Positions 54,701-63,720 are shown, numbered from the stretch's first letter. The stretch is 64,000 nt of DNA from Parabacteroides sp. TM07-1AC (GCF_003480915.1 NZ_QUKD01000006.1:1-64000), one strand, 5' to 3'. A program made the numbers and translations. Notes: generated by a model not told the origin, from the letters alone.

Positions 54701-55151
54701 TAAATGGAAATGGTTCGATGCATCTTTATTTTTCCAGGGAGCAGCCAGTGTTGCCCGTTATTTTACGGATGAAATGTACGGTGAATTTAATGGTGATTCA
54801 GGGCATCCATCTAAGTTATGGCTGGATAGGTGGACACCTGAAAATCCAACGAACAAGATGCCGCGTGCTTCCAAATTCAGAACATATAATATGCCGGAAG
54901 TAACCACTTCCGATTTCTGGTTGGTGAATACGAATTATTTGCGCCTGAAAGATGTGCAGGTTGGTTTCACATTTCCTAAAACATGGTGTAACAACATGAA
55001 GATCACCTCGGTCCGTGTTTATTACAGTGGACAAAATATGTTGACTATCAAGAAATGTCCAAAAGGTATCGATCCGGAAGCTCCGAGCGGCTGGGGTGCG
55101 TATTACCCACATATAACAACTAATTCTGTTGGAATTTCTATTACATTATAA
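51762..55151 (+). CDS. SusC-like TonB-dependent transporter with STN domain, PUL 4
   Basis: A 1129-aa outer-membrane transporter. Long N-terminal region with hydrophobic signal (FIMRCILFFLLLGTLQITASV), STN domain (about 48-125, NSSVQEVLSIIEQKSAFYFTY), carboxypeptidase-regulatory-like domain (GVVTDMNGEPVIGVNIVEKG), TonB box (KLDEVVVVGYGSQKK), plug motif SISVLKDAASAAIYGSKAANGV, and barrel ending in TNSVGISITL. It is closely similar in layout and many motifs to the PUL 5 SusC. Substrate unknown; the linked GH30 suggests a beta-linked glycan. Confidence 0.95.
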   Translation: MNFIKKSTPCDGWKSSWLRKSLFIMRCILFFLLLGTLQITASVTYSQSVKLSLNIENSSVQEVLSIIEQKSAFYFTYNLKQIQADRKVSVTAKDESVTDILDKLFASEGIKYVINGKHIVLYKAETNTQPIQNQNTKTITGVVTDMNGEPVIGVNIVEKGTTNGTVTDIDGRFTLQVSPSSVLQISFIGYVEQSITVGSETSFSIKLQEDTQKLDEVVVVGYGSQKKVNLTGSVATVNSESLSNRAISNVSQGLQGLVPGMTVTNSGGQPGMDAGKILIRGVGSFNVSTPMVLIDGIEGDMNIVDAQDIESISVLKDAASAAIYGSKAANGVILITTKRGKQGAPKINYNGLFGWSSPSELMPRTSSAELAQLTNEAEYWTAISEGATSEQATKRMPYSQNDIELYANGSDPYGHPNTDWNKLFFVGSGFTNRHNVSVGGGTEWVNYRTSLGYTKQEGIVKNASNRQFNLRVNLDMKITERLKSRINLDYVNSLIQEPTNPISWDSGTSEQTYRQVNRISPMVPYKNEDGTYGTISDGNPIAFQDLGAKGEKQNDYVTAFAEFSYDILDGLVARVNGSYYTQNQDYNLYRKELQYNEAKYDGPTQYTQSYYTNNRTQMDAMLTYDKTFIEKHTVNLLAGFHSELYKYKETKAYRKDFPSTDVTDLNGGSVVGMTNSGYTRELAMNSFFARAKYNFDNKYLFEGNIRGDGSSRFAEGYRWGWFPSFSGAWRLSNEDFMVGVRNFVDDMKIRASWGVLGNQEIPNDYYPYINTYSTSPKYPFGNVINTGAAQTANKINDLSWETTYTWGIGLDMTLLNSLSVTLDWYNRKTTGILMQVNVPTTFGYGGYYDNIGEMSNKGLEASLNYNKQIDQVAFNAGVNFAWNKNEVLSLGDLDDQKGSRTITMVGHPYQAFYGYQSDGIFQTKEEIEKAPKYTMIDNARLIPGDIKLVDRNNDNIIDEKDKIILNSENPKFTFGINLGAKWKWFDASLFFQGAASVARYFTDEMYGEFNGDSGHPSKLWLDRWTPENPTNKMPRASKFRTYNMPEVTTSDFWLVNTNYLRLKDVQVGFTFPKTWCNNMKITSVRVYYSGQNMLTIKKCPKGIDPEAPSGWGAYYPHITTNSVGISITL

Positions 55152-55162
55152 AGATTAATCGT

Positions 55163-56797
55163 ATGAAAAAGATATTATATATATTCATTATAGGTCTTCT
55201 GGCAACATCCTGTTCTCTGGATCGTGCGCCCAAAGATTCTTTGTCAACTGCAACTTTCCCAAAAACAGAGAAAGATATTGAAATGTTAGTGATCGGTTGT
55301 TACGATGGTTATGTGGATCAGACGTTTACAGTTTATAATGATGTATTTAGCGATAACGGTTATTGTGCAATCAATACAAACTGGTCTGCCTATGCCAATG
55401 GGAAAGCGACTCATTCGAATCCGGGAATCGGATGGTTTGATTATTCATTGATTACCCGTTGTAATAATTTCCTGGCATTGACTGAAAATACGGAGATACC
55501 ATTTAAAGATCCGAACAGACTGAAACAACTCAGGAATGAAGTTCGTTTTATACGTGCCTGGAGATATTATATGATGGCGACAGCGTATGGTGATATTCCA
55601 CTGGTAACAGAGGTTGTTTCTACCCTTGACGAGTCTAAGATTCCGGCTTCACCGGAAACAGAAGTCGTTAAATTTATTCAGGATGAGCTGAATGAACTTT
55701 CGGCTGAAGGAGGACTGGATGTTACTCCAAAAGAATCCGGTCGTGTGACCAGAGGAGCTGCATTAGCACTTAAAATGCGTATTTGCCTTTATTATAAGCA
55801 ATATGAAGAAGCAATTACCGCTGCTAATGAAATAGAAAAACTGGGTGTTTACAGTTTGTATTTAGCAGGAACGAATCCTTATGCAGATGTTTTTAAAGAA
55901 GCAAATGAAGATAACTGTGAGATTATTCTGGCAGGTAAGAAGGTAGAGAACGATTACAGGAATCAAACAATTATCGAGTTCTGTAATGCGAATGATGGCG
56001 GATGGTCAGCTTTTGTCCCTGTGCAAAGTCTGGTAGATGCTTATGAGACTTCTTCCGGCCTGACAATTGAGGAAGCCGAAAAAACTGGTGAATATAATCC
56101 GGTTCATCCGTATAAAAACAGAGATCCTCGTTTTTATGCGACGATCCTGTATTCCGGAGCTGACTGGGTAAATAGTAATGGGGTATACAGGATATACAAT
56201 ACGCTTGACCGGACTATTGATGGAAAACCCAATAAAGACAATGCGAACGATTCGCGTAATGCTTCCCAATCGGGATATACCTGCTGTAAATATATGTCAC
56301 CTCTCACGCAGTACTCCGATATAACGAACACCGGTCTTGATTTCATCGTCTTTCGTTATGCGGAAGTACTTTTGTCGAAGGCAGAGGCACTGATTGAGCT
56401 TAACAGGGATTTGGATGAAGCAACCAATCTGATTGATCAGATACGTTTGCGTGCGGGTATGCCGTTGGTTGACAGAATAAAGTATTCGACTCAAGCGTCT
56501 TTACGTGAATTATTACGTCGTGAAAGACGGGTTGAGTTCGCTTTTGAAGGTTTGCGTCGTAGTGATATTGTCCGTTGGGGAATAGCGAAAGAAGTGCTTA
56601 ACGGACCGGTCTATGCAACCAACTATGGTACCGTGATTATGGATACGAATATTCCTCAGGAAGAAAGAGCTGTTATTCAGACAGGAGAATCGAATAAAGT
56701 TGTACTGGAAATACGTTCTTTTAAGAATACTTATCTTCCTATTCCACAGTCAGAACTGGACAGGAATCCGAATCTGATTCAAACAAATTTTGAATAA
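55163..56797 (+). CDS. SusD-like lipoprotein, PUL 4
   Basis: A 544-aa SusD/RagB protein. Lipoprotein signal MKKILYIFIIGLLATSC (Cys17), followed by SLDRAPKDSLSTATFPKTEK. Typical motifs: EVRFIRAWRYYMMATAYGDI, VFRYAEVLLSKAEALIEL, RRERRVEFAFEGLRRSDIVRW. Begins 11 bp after susC. Its N-terminus (EKDIEMLVIGCYDGYVDQ) is clearly related to the partial PUL 5 SusD (EEDAQKFLVGCYDGWVDD), supporting a duplication. Confidence 0.95.
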   Translation: MKKILYIFIIGLLATSCSLDRAPKDSLSTATFPKTEKDIEMLVIGCYDGYVDQTFTVYNDVFSDNGYCAINTNWSAYANGKATHSNPGIGWFDYSLITRCNNFLALTENTEIPFKDPNRLKQLRNEVRFIRAWRYYMMATAYGDIPLVTEVVSTLDESKIPASPETEVVKFIQDELNELSAEGGLDVTPKESGRVTRGAALALKMRICLYYKQYEEAITAANEIEKLGVYSLYLAGTNPYADVFKEANEDNCEIILAGKKVENDYRNQTIIEFCNANDGGWSAFVPVQSLVDAYETSSGLTIEEAEKTGEYNPVHPYKNRDPRFYATILYSGADWVNSNGVYRIYNTLDRTIDGKPNKDNANDSRNASQSGYTCCKYMSPLTQYSDITNTGLDFIVFRYAEVLLSKAEALIELNRDLDEATNLIDQIRLRAGMPLVDRIKYSTQASLRELLRRERRVEFAFEGLRRSDIVRWGIAKEVLNGPVYATNYGTVIMDTNIPQEERAVIQTGESNKVVLEIRSFKNTYLPIPQSELDRNPNLIQTNFE

Positions 56798-56808
56798 ACA
56801 ATGATCGT

Positions 56809-58380
56809 ATGAAATATCAGTTATTGAGAAACTTCCTGATTTCATCATTACTGCTTACTTTTCCCTTACTTCGGGCTGAAACAGCATTGAAGAACGGGGA
56901 AACGACCTCCTTCCGTGTCAGGAAGGAGGTGAAGCATCAGGTGATTGACAATTTTGGTGCGTCGGATGCATGGAGGATTGCATTTATCGGTAAATATTGG
57001 CCGGTAGAAAAGCGTGAAAAGATTGCTGACCTGTTGTTCAGTACAAAAATGGATGCGAACGGGAATCCGGTTGGTATTGGATTGAGTAATTGGAGGGTTA
57101 ATATTGGTGCCGGTAGCTTTGAGAACCGTGAAAATAATGAGGTAACGAGTGTATGGAATCGTACGGAATGTTTTTTATCACCGGACGGTTCGTACGATTT
57201 TACCAAACAAGCAGGGCAACAGTGGTTTATGAAAGCTGCAAAGAAAAGGGGAGTCGATGACTTTTTGTTTTTTACTAATTCTGCCCCCTATTTTATGACA
57301 AGGAGTGGTTCGACCCTTGCACCCGACAAAGAGAAGATCAACTTGCAGGAGGATAAGTTTGCAGACTTTGCTGATTTTCTGGCGTTGACAGCTAAGCACT
57401 TTACGGACGAAGGTTATAATGTCAGGTATATAAGTCCTATTAATGAGCCTCAGATAGACTGGGGCGCCAATAAATGGCAGGAAGGTAGCTTTGCTACCAA
57501 TGAAGATGCTTACAAACTTCTTGGTGAGTTGGATAAAGCAGTGACCCGTCATAAGGTTTCAACGAAAATTGTGTTTGGCGAGGCGGCAGATATGAAATAT
57601 CTGTTCGATTGCGATACCAGCCTGACGATGCCGGATAACATTATCGAAGAGTTTTTTACCCGTAAAGGACGATATAATATTATGGGAATGCAAAATGTTT
57701 ATAACTGTGTATCAGCCCATGATTACTGGAGTGCTTATCCAGCGGAAACTTTGGTAGGATTAAGACAACGGATCAGTAAATCTTTAGAGAAAACTGGCAA
57801 TAAAACTAAATTCTGGGCATCCGAATATTGTATTTTGGAAAAGAATGAAGAGATATCCGGTGAACCTTCTCCTGCAAAAAGTATGAATCTGGGTTTGTAT
57901 GTTGCCCGGATTATCCATACCGATCTAGCTGTCGCAAATGCCTCTGCCTGGCAGTGGTGGACGGCAGTTTCAATGGGTGAAGATGTCCCAATTCAGCTAA
58001 AGCCGAAAACAGGTTCAACAGGTGAAAGTCTGAAATATGACGGAGTGATCAGTCCTACTAAAATGCTTTGGACTACAGGGAATTTTAGCCGATTTATCCG
58101 TCCTGGTATGTGGAGGATATCTCTCGATAGGGAGCCGGATATTTCCGAGTTGGAAGCGGCTACCTCTTTAATGGGATCTGCTTATACGGATGGCGAGAAA
58201 GTTATATTGGTTTTTATCAATTATGAGGATAAGCAGAAAGAGATAAAAATCAAATGTAGTGATTCCGATAAAGGAAAAATGTATGTTACGTCGGAAGATA
58301 AGAACCTGGAGTATATAGGAGAATATAAATTATCAAATTTGAAAATAGCTCCTAGGTCAGTGGTGACGGTGGTCATTTGA
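56809..58380 (+). CDS. GH30 glycoside hydrolase (endo-beta-1,6-galactanase-like)
   Basis: A 523-aa secreted GH30-family enzyme. Signal peptide about 1-24 (MKYQLLRNFLISSLLLTFPLLRA). TIM barrel with DNFGASDAWRIAFIG, LFFTNSAPYFMTRSG, acid/base Glu213 in SPINEPQIDWG and nucleophile Glu339 in WASEYCIL, then a short C-terminal beta domain. The WRVNIGAGSFEN region and these motifs fit the endo-beta-1,6-galactanase-like branch rather than glucosylceramidases, although beta-1,6-glucan is also possible. It follows susD by 11 bp as the only enzyme of PUL 4 and ends at a terminator. Confidence 0.8.
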   Translation: MKYQLLRNFLISSLLLTFPLLRAETALKNGETTSFRVRKEVKHQVIDNFGASDAWRIAFIGKYWPVEKREKIADLLFSTKMDANGNPVGIGLSNWRVNIGAGSFENRENNEVTSVWNRTECFLSPDGSYDFTKQAGQQWFMKAAKKRGVDDFLFFTNSAPYFMTRSGSTLAPDKEKINLQEDKFADFADFLALTAKHFTDEGYNVRYISPINEPQIDWGANKWQEGSFATNEDAYKLLGELDKAVTRHKVSTKIVFGEAADMKYLFDCDTSLTMPDNIIEEFFTRKGRYNIMGMQNVYNCVSAHDYWSAYPAETLVGLRQRISKSLEKTGNKTKFWASEYCILEKNEEISGEPSPAKSMNLGLYVARIIHTDLAVANASAWQWWTAVSMGEDVPIQLKPKTGSTGESLKYDGVISPTKMLWTTGNFSRFIRPGMWRISLDREPDISELEAATSLMGSAYTDGEKVILVFINYEDKQKEIKIKCSDSDKGKMYVTSEDKNLEYIGEYKLSNLKIAPRSVVTVVI

Positions 58381-58388
58381 TTCTGATC

Positions 58389-58438
58389 AATAATCAGTCT
58401 TGTGTGAATAATCTCATGGGACTGATTATTTTTATTTT
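58389..58438 (+). terminator. Terminator after PUL 4
   Basis: AATAATCAGTC (58389-58399) pairs perfectly with GACTGATTATT (58420-58430), followed by TTTATTTT. It separates PUL 4 from PUL 5. Confidence 0.85.
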
Positions 58439-58453
58439 GGATGGAAAAATTAC

Positions 58454-58461
58454 TACCTTTG
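58454..58461 (+). promoter_or_regulatory. -7 box for PUL 5 sigma gene
   Basis: TACCTTTG, a perfect TAnnTTTG match, 33 bp before the ATG at 58494. It argues against the longer in-frame ORF beginning at 58377, which overlaps the GH30 gene. Confidence 0.65.
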
Positions 58462-58493
58462 TTGCTTTAATTCAGGGGAGTAGCAGCATAATC

Positions 58494-59054
58494 ATGGATA
58501 GTAAACTTTTATATCGTCTTAAAGAGGGAGACAGGGATGCTTTTAATACCGTTTACTGGCGGTATAGTCCGAAAGTATACAATACCGTTTTGTATTTGCT
58601 GAACGATTCCGATATAGCGGAAGACGTTGTGCAGGAGCTCTTCCTTACGATTTGGGAAAAGCGGGCTAACATTCAACCGGAACTTAACTTCGAAGCTTAT
58701 ATCTCAACCATAGCCCGTAACTTAGCTTATAGATACATAGAAGAAGCCTTTCATAAAAATCAACCGGTAGAGGAACTCAATGACATCAAACTTACCTCCA
58801 GTTCAGAAGAAGATGAGATTGAAGCCGACTCCCTGCGTGACTATATTTTCAATGTAATCTCCTCATTCCCGGAAATGCGGCGGAAAGTATTTATTATGAG
58901 TCGGTTTGAAAATCTTTCGCATGCAGAAATAGCAAACAGACTATCCCTGTCTGAACGTACGGTGGAAGCCCATATCTACCAGGCATTGAAAGAGCTTCGT
59001 AAAGTGCTGGGAAATAAAGCTGTCGCTTTCTTTCTTATCTATCTTTCTCTGTAA
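58494..59054 (+). CDS. ECF-type RNA polymerase sigma factor, PUL 5
   Basis: A 186-aa ECF factor starting MDSKLLYRLKEGDRDAFNTVY. Region 2 has NDSDIAEDVVQELFLTIWEK; region 4 has MRRKVFIMSRFENLSHAEIANRLSLS, then ERTVEAHIYQALKELRKVL. I chose the ATG at 58494 because it lies just after a good promoter and a terminator and gives a normal N-terminus. Paralogous to the PUL 3 and PUL 4 sigma factors. The FecR gene follows after 135 bp. Confidence 0.94.
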   Translation: MDSKLLYRLKEGDRDAFNTVYWRYSPKVYNTVLYLLNDSDIAEDVVQELFLTIWEKRANIQPELNFEAYISTIARNLAYRYIEEAFHKNQPVEELNDIKLTSSSEEDEIEADSLRDYIFNVISSFPEMRRKVFIMSRFENLSHAEIANRLSLSERTVEAHIYQALKELRKVLGNKAVAFFLIYLSL

Positions 59055-59139
59055 GATACGTTTCTGTTTCTCTCCATATTCCCTGGTGCTTGAAAATTTA
59101 TTTTGTGAACTAAAGTTAAAAAACAGCATATTTTATATT

Positions 59140-59170
59140 TAGACTAAGTAGTAGCTGTATTTATTGGACT
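59140..59170 (+). promoter_or_regulatory. Candidate ECF-sigma promoter before PUL 5 fecR
   Basis: TAGACTAAGTAGT (59140-59152) starts 50 bp before the fecR ATG; the near-identical TAGACTACGTAGT starts 56 bp before fecR in PUL 4. TTGGACT (59164-59170) and TATATATAAAC follow, also similar in PUL 4. Confidence 0.5.
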
Positions 59171-59189
59171 ACTATATATAAACGAATCA

Positions 59190-60209
59190 ATGATGAGAAT
59201 AGAATTACTTCACCGTCTGATAGCAGGTACGACTACCGAAGAAGAAAACCGGCAGTTGATGGAATGGTTCCGGCAGTGTACATCCAAAGAAGAATTTTTT
59301 GCACTGTTTGAAACTGCCTGGAAAGACAGTTCGGATGAGATGCCCAAAGATGTTCAAGAGCGTATGTATCGCCGGTTAAGTCTTCGTCTGGATGAAAAGG
59401 AGAAAGAAGTGAAAATCGTTCCGTTGCGTTCTCGTTTTTCATGGAAAATAGGACAACGGATTGCTGTGGCTTGTATAATCATTGTATTGAGTCTGTTCAA
59501 TTATAATATGAACCATAAGCAAAAACAATTGTCGACACAGAATTTCATGGTCTCTGCGGAAAAAGGACAACGAGCCTTTGTTACTTTGCCTGACAGTACG
59601 AAGGTCTGGTTGAACTCCGATACAAAGATCAGTTATCCGGCAGACTATGGTATGAAAGAACGGAATGTAACATTGGTAGGAGAGGCTTATTTTGAAGTGG
59701 CAAAGAATCCGGCAAAACGCTTTGTCGTGGAAGCGAAAGGCATGCAAGTGGAAGCTTTGGGTACTGCATTCAATATTAATGCCTACAGGGATGATAATAA
59801 AATGATTGCATCACTGTTTTCTGGCTCTGTGAGAGTCAGCTATGAAGATCATGTGGCGATTCTTAAACCGCATGAGTCTGTTAAGGTCGATCTGTTGACA
59901 CGGGGATTTTTACAATATAAAGATGAAAACATGCAGGATATAGCTCTTTGGAGGGAGAATGAGATCACATTCGACGGTGAGTCTTTAGAAGAGATTACCC
60001 GTATAATGAATCGCCTGTATAATACGACCATATATATAGAGGACGAATCGTTGAAGAAAGAATGCTATGTAGGAACTATCCGGAATAACAGCCTTGAAAA
60101 CTTTATCGATATTATTAACCTGACAACTCCGGTTGTGTATGAATATAAAGGAGACACTGTTTTCCTGAAAAGAAGAACTCAAACAAATATGCCTATGAGG
60201 AAGGAATGA
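59190..60209 (+). CDS. FecR-like anti-sigma factor, PUL 5
   Basis: A 339-aa inner-membrane regulator. Sigma-binding N-terminus (1-85), membrane helix at about 90-108 (IAVACIIIVLSLFNYNM), FecR domain (EKGQRAFVTLPDSTKVWLNS, GEAYFEVAKNPAKRFVVEA, VEALGTAFNINAY) and C-terminal domain ending KGDTVFLKRRTQTN. An ATG one codon later (second Met) is an equal start. It precedes a 186-bp gap that holds the predicted antisense RNA. Confidence 0.94.
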   Translation: MMRIELLHRLIAGTTTEEENRQLMEWFRQCTSKEEFFALFETAWKDSSDEMPKDVQERMYRRLSLRLDEKEKEVKIVPLRSRFSWKIGQRIAVACIIIVLSLFNYNMNHKQKQLSTQNFMVSAEKGQRAFVTLPDSTKVWLNSDTKISYPADYGMKERNVTLVGEAYFEVAKNPAKRFVVEAKGMQVEALGTAFNINAYRDDNKMIASLFSGSVRVSYEDHVAILKPHESVKVDLLTRGFLQYKDENMQDIALWRENEITFDGESLEEITRIMNRLYNTTIYIEDESLKKECYVGTIRNNSLENFIDIINLTTPVVYEYKGDTVFLKRRTQTNMPMRKE

Positions 60210-60215
60210 AAGAAT

Positions 60216-60250
60216 AAAAAAAGCGAGGTAACCCTTGATAGAGCTACCTC
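60216..60250 (-). terminator. Minus-strand intrinsic terminator in fecR-susC gap, PUL 5
   Basis: A hairpin with a 6-bp closing stem plus inner pairs, followed on the minus strand by seven T. On the plus strand there is no T-tract. Confidence 0.7.
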
Positions 60251-60328
60251 ACAAGTACAATTTTAGCAGATATCCCATAAGTTGATACAGTCGATGTAGG
60301 AGACCGACTGTTGTTAACGGGACTCCTC
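60216..60328 (-). ncRNA. Predicted antisense sRNA in fecR-susC gap, PUL 5
   Basis: The minus strand has a -7 box TAACTTTG at 60342-60335. About 75 nt further along it has a hairpin of GAGGTA / TACCTC (60225-60250) with extra interior pairs, then TTTTTTT (60222-60216). The product would be about 113 nt, antisense to the susC leader, as in PUL 3. Unlike PULs 3 and 4 the -7 box lies 54 bp upstream of the susC ATG. Confidence 0.5.
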
Positions 60329-60395
60329 TGCTTACAAAGTTACAAACATTTATTTTATCTACATCTTATTTCTAATTAAAAGAAAATTGAGTAAC

Positions 60396-63300
60396 ATGAA
60401 GCATTTATTTAAACAGACGGTTATTCTGACATTATTGTTAACCTTTCCACTGTTGGAAATCCACGCTCAGATAACCATACATATGAAAGACAAACCCGCT
60501 TCAGAAGTGGTGAAGCAAATTGAAAAAGTAAGTAAATATCGCTTTTTCTATAAAAAAGGTCTTCCCGGTATGAATACAGCTATCTCTGTTGATGCAAACG
60601 ATCAGAGTATTGAAACGGTGATGGGACAGATCGCTAAACAGATTTCTGTGTCTTATACTATAAAAGGAGAAACACAGGTTGTATTGACTGAGCCGGAGTA
60701 TCAAAAGAAGGCTACCAATCAAAAAAAGTCGTTGAAGGGAACTGTAACGGATACAAACGGTGAACCGGTTATTGGGGCAAATATTATTCAGAAAGGTACA
60801 ACCAACGGAGTCATTTCCGATGTCGATGGTAATTTCAGCATGGATGTACCGGAAGGTTCGACTCTTGAAATTTCTTATATAGGTTATCGTCCTAAAGAAA
60901 TAAAAGTAGGGAGTAAGGAAATTGTAGCTGTTACTTTAGAAGAAGATACCCAGACATTGGAAGAAATTGTTGTTGTCGGATACGGAACACAGAAAAAGAT
61001 AAATATGACCGGAGCTGTTGCCCAGATTGACAATAAGGATCTGGAGAGCCGGCCTATTCAAAACCTGTCTTCCGGTATCCAGGGATTGATGCCGGGTGTA
61101 ACAGTTACTTCACAGGGAGGACGTCCGGGACAGGATGGCGGATCGATCCGTATCCGTGGTGTCGGGACTTTGAACACAGCAGACCCTTATATCCTGGTGG
61201 ATGGTATTGAAACAGGAACAATGAACTCGGTCGATCCGAATGATGTTGAAAGTATCTCGGTCCTGAAAGACGCTGCTTCTGCCGCAATTTATGGTTCGAA
61301 AGCTTCCAATGGTGTTATTTTGATTACTACCAAGCGTGGTAAGACCGGTAAGCCTCGTATTTCCTATAATGGATACGTCGGTATTCAGAATCCTACGAAT
61401 CTGACTGAACGTCTGAACTCTTATGATTATGCACGCCTTTATAGCCAGGTAATGGTTGCTGAAGGTTTAACGCCTCGTTTCTCAGAAGAAGAGATACAGA
61501 AATTTAAAGATGGAACAGATCCGAATTATCCGAATACGGATTGGTACGGAGAGGCTTATAGAACCGGTATCCAGCATTCTCATAACGTCAGCATGAGCGG
61601 AGGTACGGAAAATGTGAAATATATGGGGTCTGTCGGTTATCTGAATCAGAGTGGTATTTTACCGAATGCAGAAAGACAGCAGTTTAATGGCCGTACGAAT
61701 TTGGATGTGCAGCTGAATCCGAGATTGGCAGTTCGTATGAATCTGGCCTATATTAAGAATGATTATTCAGATCCTACATCTTGTTATGCAGGAGGTGGAT
61801 CCGGTCAGATCTTCCGTTCATTACAAGGAATGGCTCCTTGGATTGTCGGACGTTATCCGGACGGAACTTATGGTACTGTTTCTGATGGTAACCCTTTAGC
61901 ATGGCTGGATTTGGATCAGACTGTTGACCGTAAAAATCAAAATTTTTCGGGAGTCCTGGCTGTAGATTATAAGGTAATGGATGGTTTGACGGCTACAGTA
62001 ACAGGTTCTTATGTGAACGATCAACAACATTATCGTGATTTTCAGAAATATATCCGGTACAATGAGAATAAAGAGTCGGAGCCTAACCATTTGGATGAAC
62101 GTTATTATGGTTGGCATCGGGCAACGTTTGATGCCTTATTGAATTATGATAAACAATTTGGGCTGCACAATTTAAAGGCGATGGCAGGATGGCATACGGA
62201 AAAGTATGATTATTCCTATACTAAAGCTTATCGTAAAAATTTTCCTACAAACGATTTGACGGACATTGGTGCAGGGGATGCAGCTTCCCAAACCAATGAA
62301 GGATACACCAGAGAGTTGGCAATGGTTTCCTGGTTTGGTCGTATTAATTATGATTACGCCGGAAAATATTTATTGGAAGCGAATATCCGTTCTGATGCTT
62401 CGTCCCGTTTTGCTGATGGAAATCGCTGGGGATATTTTCCATCGTTTTCAGGAGCATGGCGTTTGAGTGAAGAAAGCTTTATGGAAAGTACAAAAGACTG
62501 GTTGAATAATCTGAAAATTCGTGCTTCCTGGGGATTGTTGGGAAATCAGGATGCTTTGGACGAATATTATCCGTGGATGAGTACTTATAATCTGGATGCC
62601 AAATATCTGTTTGGAGGAGAGGTGAACACTGGGTATTATCAGAAATCTTATAAACTTTCTACTATTGGATGGGAGAAAGCTCGTACCTGGGGTATTGGTC
62701 TGGATGCAACGATTAATAATAAGATCAATATATCTTTCGATTATTATGACCGTAAAACAACAGGGATCATTATGGACGTACCGGTTCCTGCGGAATTTGG
62801 TCTGGATGCTTATAAAGATAATGTCGGTGCAATGGCCAATCGTGGAGTCGAGCTGATGGTAAGTTATAATAACTCCTGGGGCGACTGGAAGTTTGGTGCA
62901 ACGGCAAATATGGCTTATAATAAGAACGAACTGCTGGATTTAGGTGGAGTCGATTATATGACTGATCCGAAAAATGAGTATAAACGTCGTGAAATAGGTA
63001 AACGGTTTAATTCCTACTATGTATATAAAGCTGATGGTTTTTTTAGTTCTGATGCTGACGCACAGGCTTATATGGATAAATATGCAGGGAAGGATGGGTA
63101 TCCGTTTGGTTCGCAAAAGTTTAAGGCTGGAGATTTGATTTATAAAGATGCTAATGGCGATGGTAAAATTACGGCTGATGACCGTGTTTTGGCTGGATCG
63201 ACTGATCCGACTGTTACATTTGCACTGAATCTGAATGCCGGTTATAAAGGCTTTGACTTGTCGATGCTATTTTCGGGTGCTGCAGGTGTACATCGTATGG

Positions 63301-63686
63301 TTGATGGAGGTTCTGTCGGTACTTTTTCCGGTGATATTTCTCATCCTGCATCTATATGGCTCGATGCCTGGACTCCGGATAATCAGGATGCAACGATGCC
63401 TCGTATATATTATATGCAAAATTCTCCAAGTGCGTCTTATAATGTCATGTCGACGTTCTGGATACAAAATACCAGTTATCTACGCATGAAGAACCTTCAG
63501 TTGGGATATACGATTCCTGCTAAAATATTGAAACCGATCGGTATCGAGAACTTGCGCGTTTATTATTCTGCAGAGAACTTATTTACGCTTGACAATATGT
63601 TTTTTGATATTGATCCGGAAAACTCAGGAACAAATGAATATCCTTTGCTTCAGACCCATTCTTTTGGGGTAAATCTGACATTCTAA
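60396..63686 (+). CDS. SusC-like TonB-dependent transporter with STN domain, PUL 5
   Basis: A 1096-aa outer-membrane transporter. I chose the ATG at 60396; a TTG at 60387 would add only three residues. Signal peptide MKHLFKQTVILTLLLTFPLL, STN domain (about 25-100, DKPASEVVKQIEKVSKYRFFY), carboxypeptidase-regulatory-like domain (GTVTDTNGEPVIGANIIQKG), TonB box (LEEIVVVGYGTQKK), plug motif SISVLKDAASAAIYGSKASNGV, barrel ending in HSFGVNLTF. Paralogous to the PUL 4 SusC. Confidence 0.95.
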   Translation: MKHLFKQTVILTLLLTFPLLEIHAQITIHMKDKPASEVVKQIEKVSKYRFFYKKGLPGMNTAISVDANDQSIETVMGQIAKQISVSYTIKGETQVVLTEPEYQKKATNQKKSLKGTVTDTNGEPVIGANIIQKGTTNGVISDVDGNFSMDVPEGSTLEISYIGYRPKEIKVGSKEIVAVTLEEDTQTLEEIVVVGYGTQKKINMTGAVAQIDNKDLESRPIQNLSSGIQGLMPGVTVTSQGGRPGQDGGSIRIRGVGTLNTADPYILVDGIETGTMNSVDPNDVESISVLKDAASAAIYGSKASNGVILITTKRGKTGKPRISYNGYVGIQNPTNLTERLNSYDYARLYSQVMVAEGLTPRFSEEEIQKFKDGTDPNYPNTDWYGEAYRTGIQHSHNVSMSGGTENVKYMGSVGYLNQSGILPNAERQQFNGRTNLDVQLNPRLAVRMNLAYIKNDYSDPTSCYAGGGSGQIFRSLQGMAPWIVGRYPDGTYGTVSDGNPLAWLDLDQTVDRKNQNFSGVLAVDYKVMDGLTATVTGSYVNDQQHYRDFQKYIRYNENKESEPNHLDERYYGWHRATFDALLNYDKQFGLHNLKAMAGWHTEKYDYSYTKAYRKNFPTNDLTDIGAGDAASQTNEGYTRELAMVSWFGRINYDYAGKYLLEANIRSDASSRFADGNRWGYFPSFSGAWRLSEESFMESTKDWLNNLKIRASWGLLGNQDALDEYYPWMSTYNLDAKYLFGGEVNTGYYQKSYKLSTIGWEKARTWGIGLDATINNKINISFDYYDRKTTGIIMDVPVPAEFGLDAYKDNVGAMANRGVELMVSYNNSWGDWKFGATANMAYNKNELLDLGGVDYMTDPKNEYKRREIGKRFNSYYVYKADGFFSSDADAQAYMDKYAGKDGYPFGSQKFKAGDLIYKDANGDGKITADDRVLAGSTDPTVTFALNLNAGYKGFDLSMLFSGAAGVHRMVDGGSVGTFSGDISHPASIWLDAWTPDNQDATMPRIYYMQNSPSASYNVMSTFWIQNTSYLRMKNLQLGYTIPAKILKPIGIENLRVYYSAENLFTLDNMFFDIDPENSGTNEYPLLQTHSFGVNLTF

Positions 63687-63720
63687 TCTATTTATTATCT
63701 ACAATTTAAAAGAAAGTTTT

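Noticed and set aside
58377..58493. Extended start for the PUL 5 sigma factor
   Set aside because: The extension overlaps the GH30 stop, a terminator and a promoter, and adds a non-family N-terminus.
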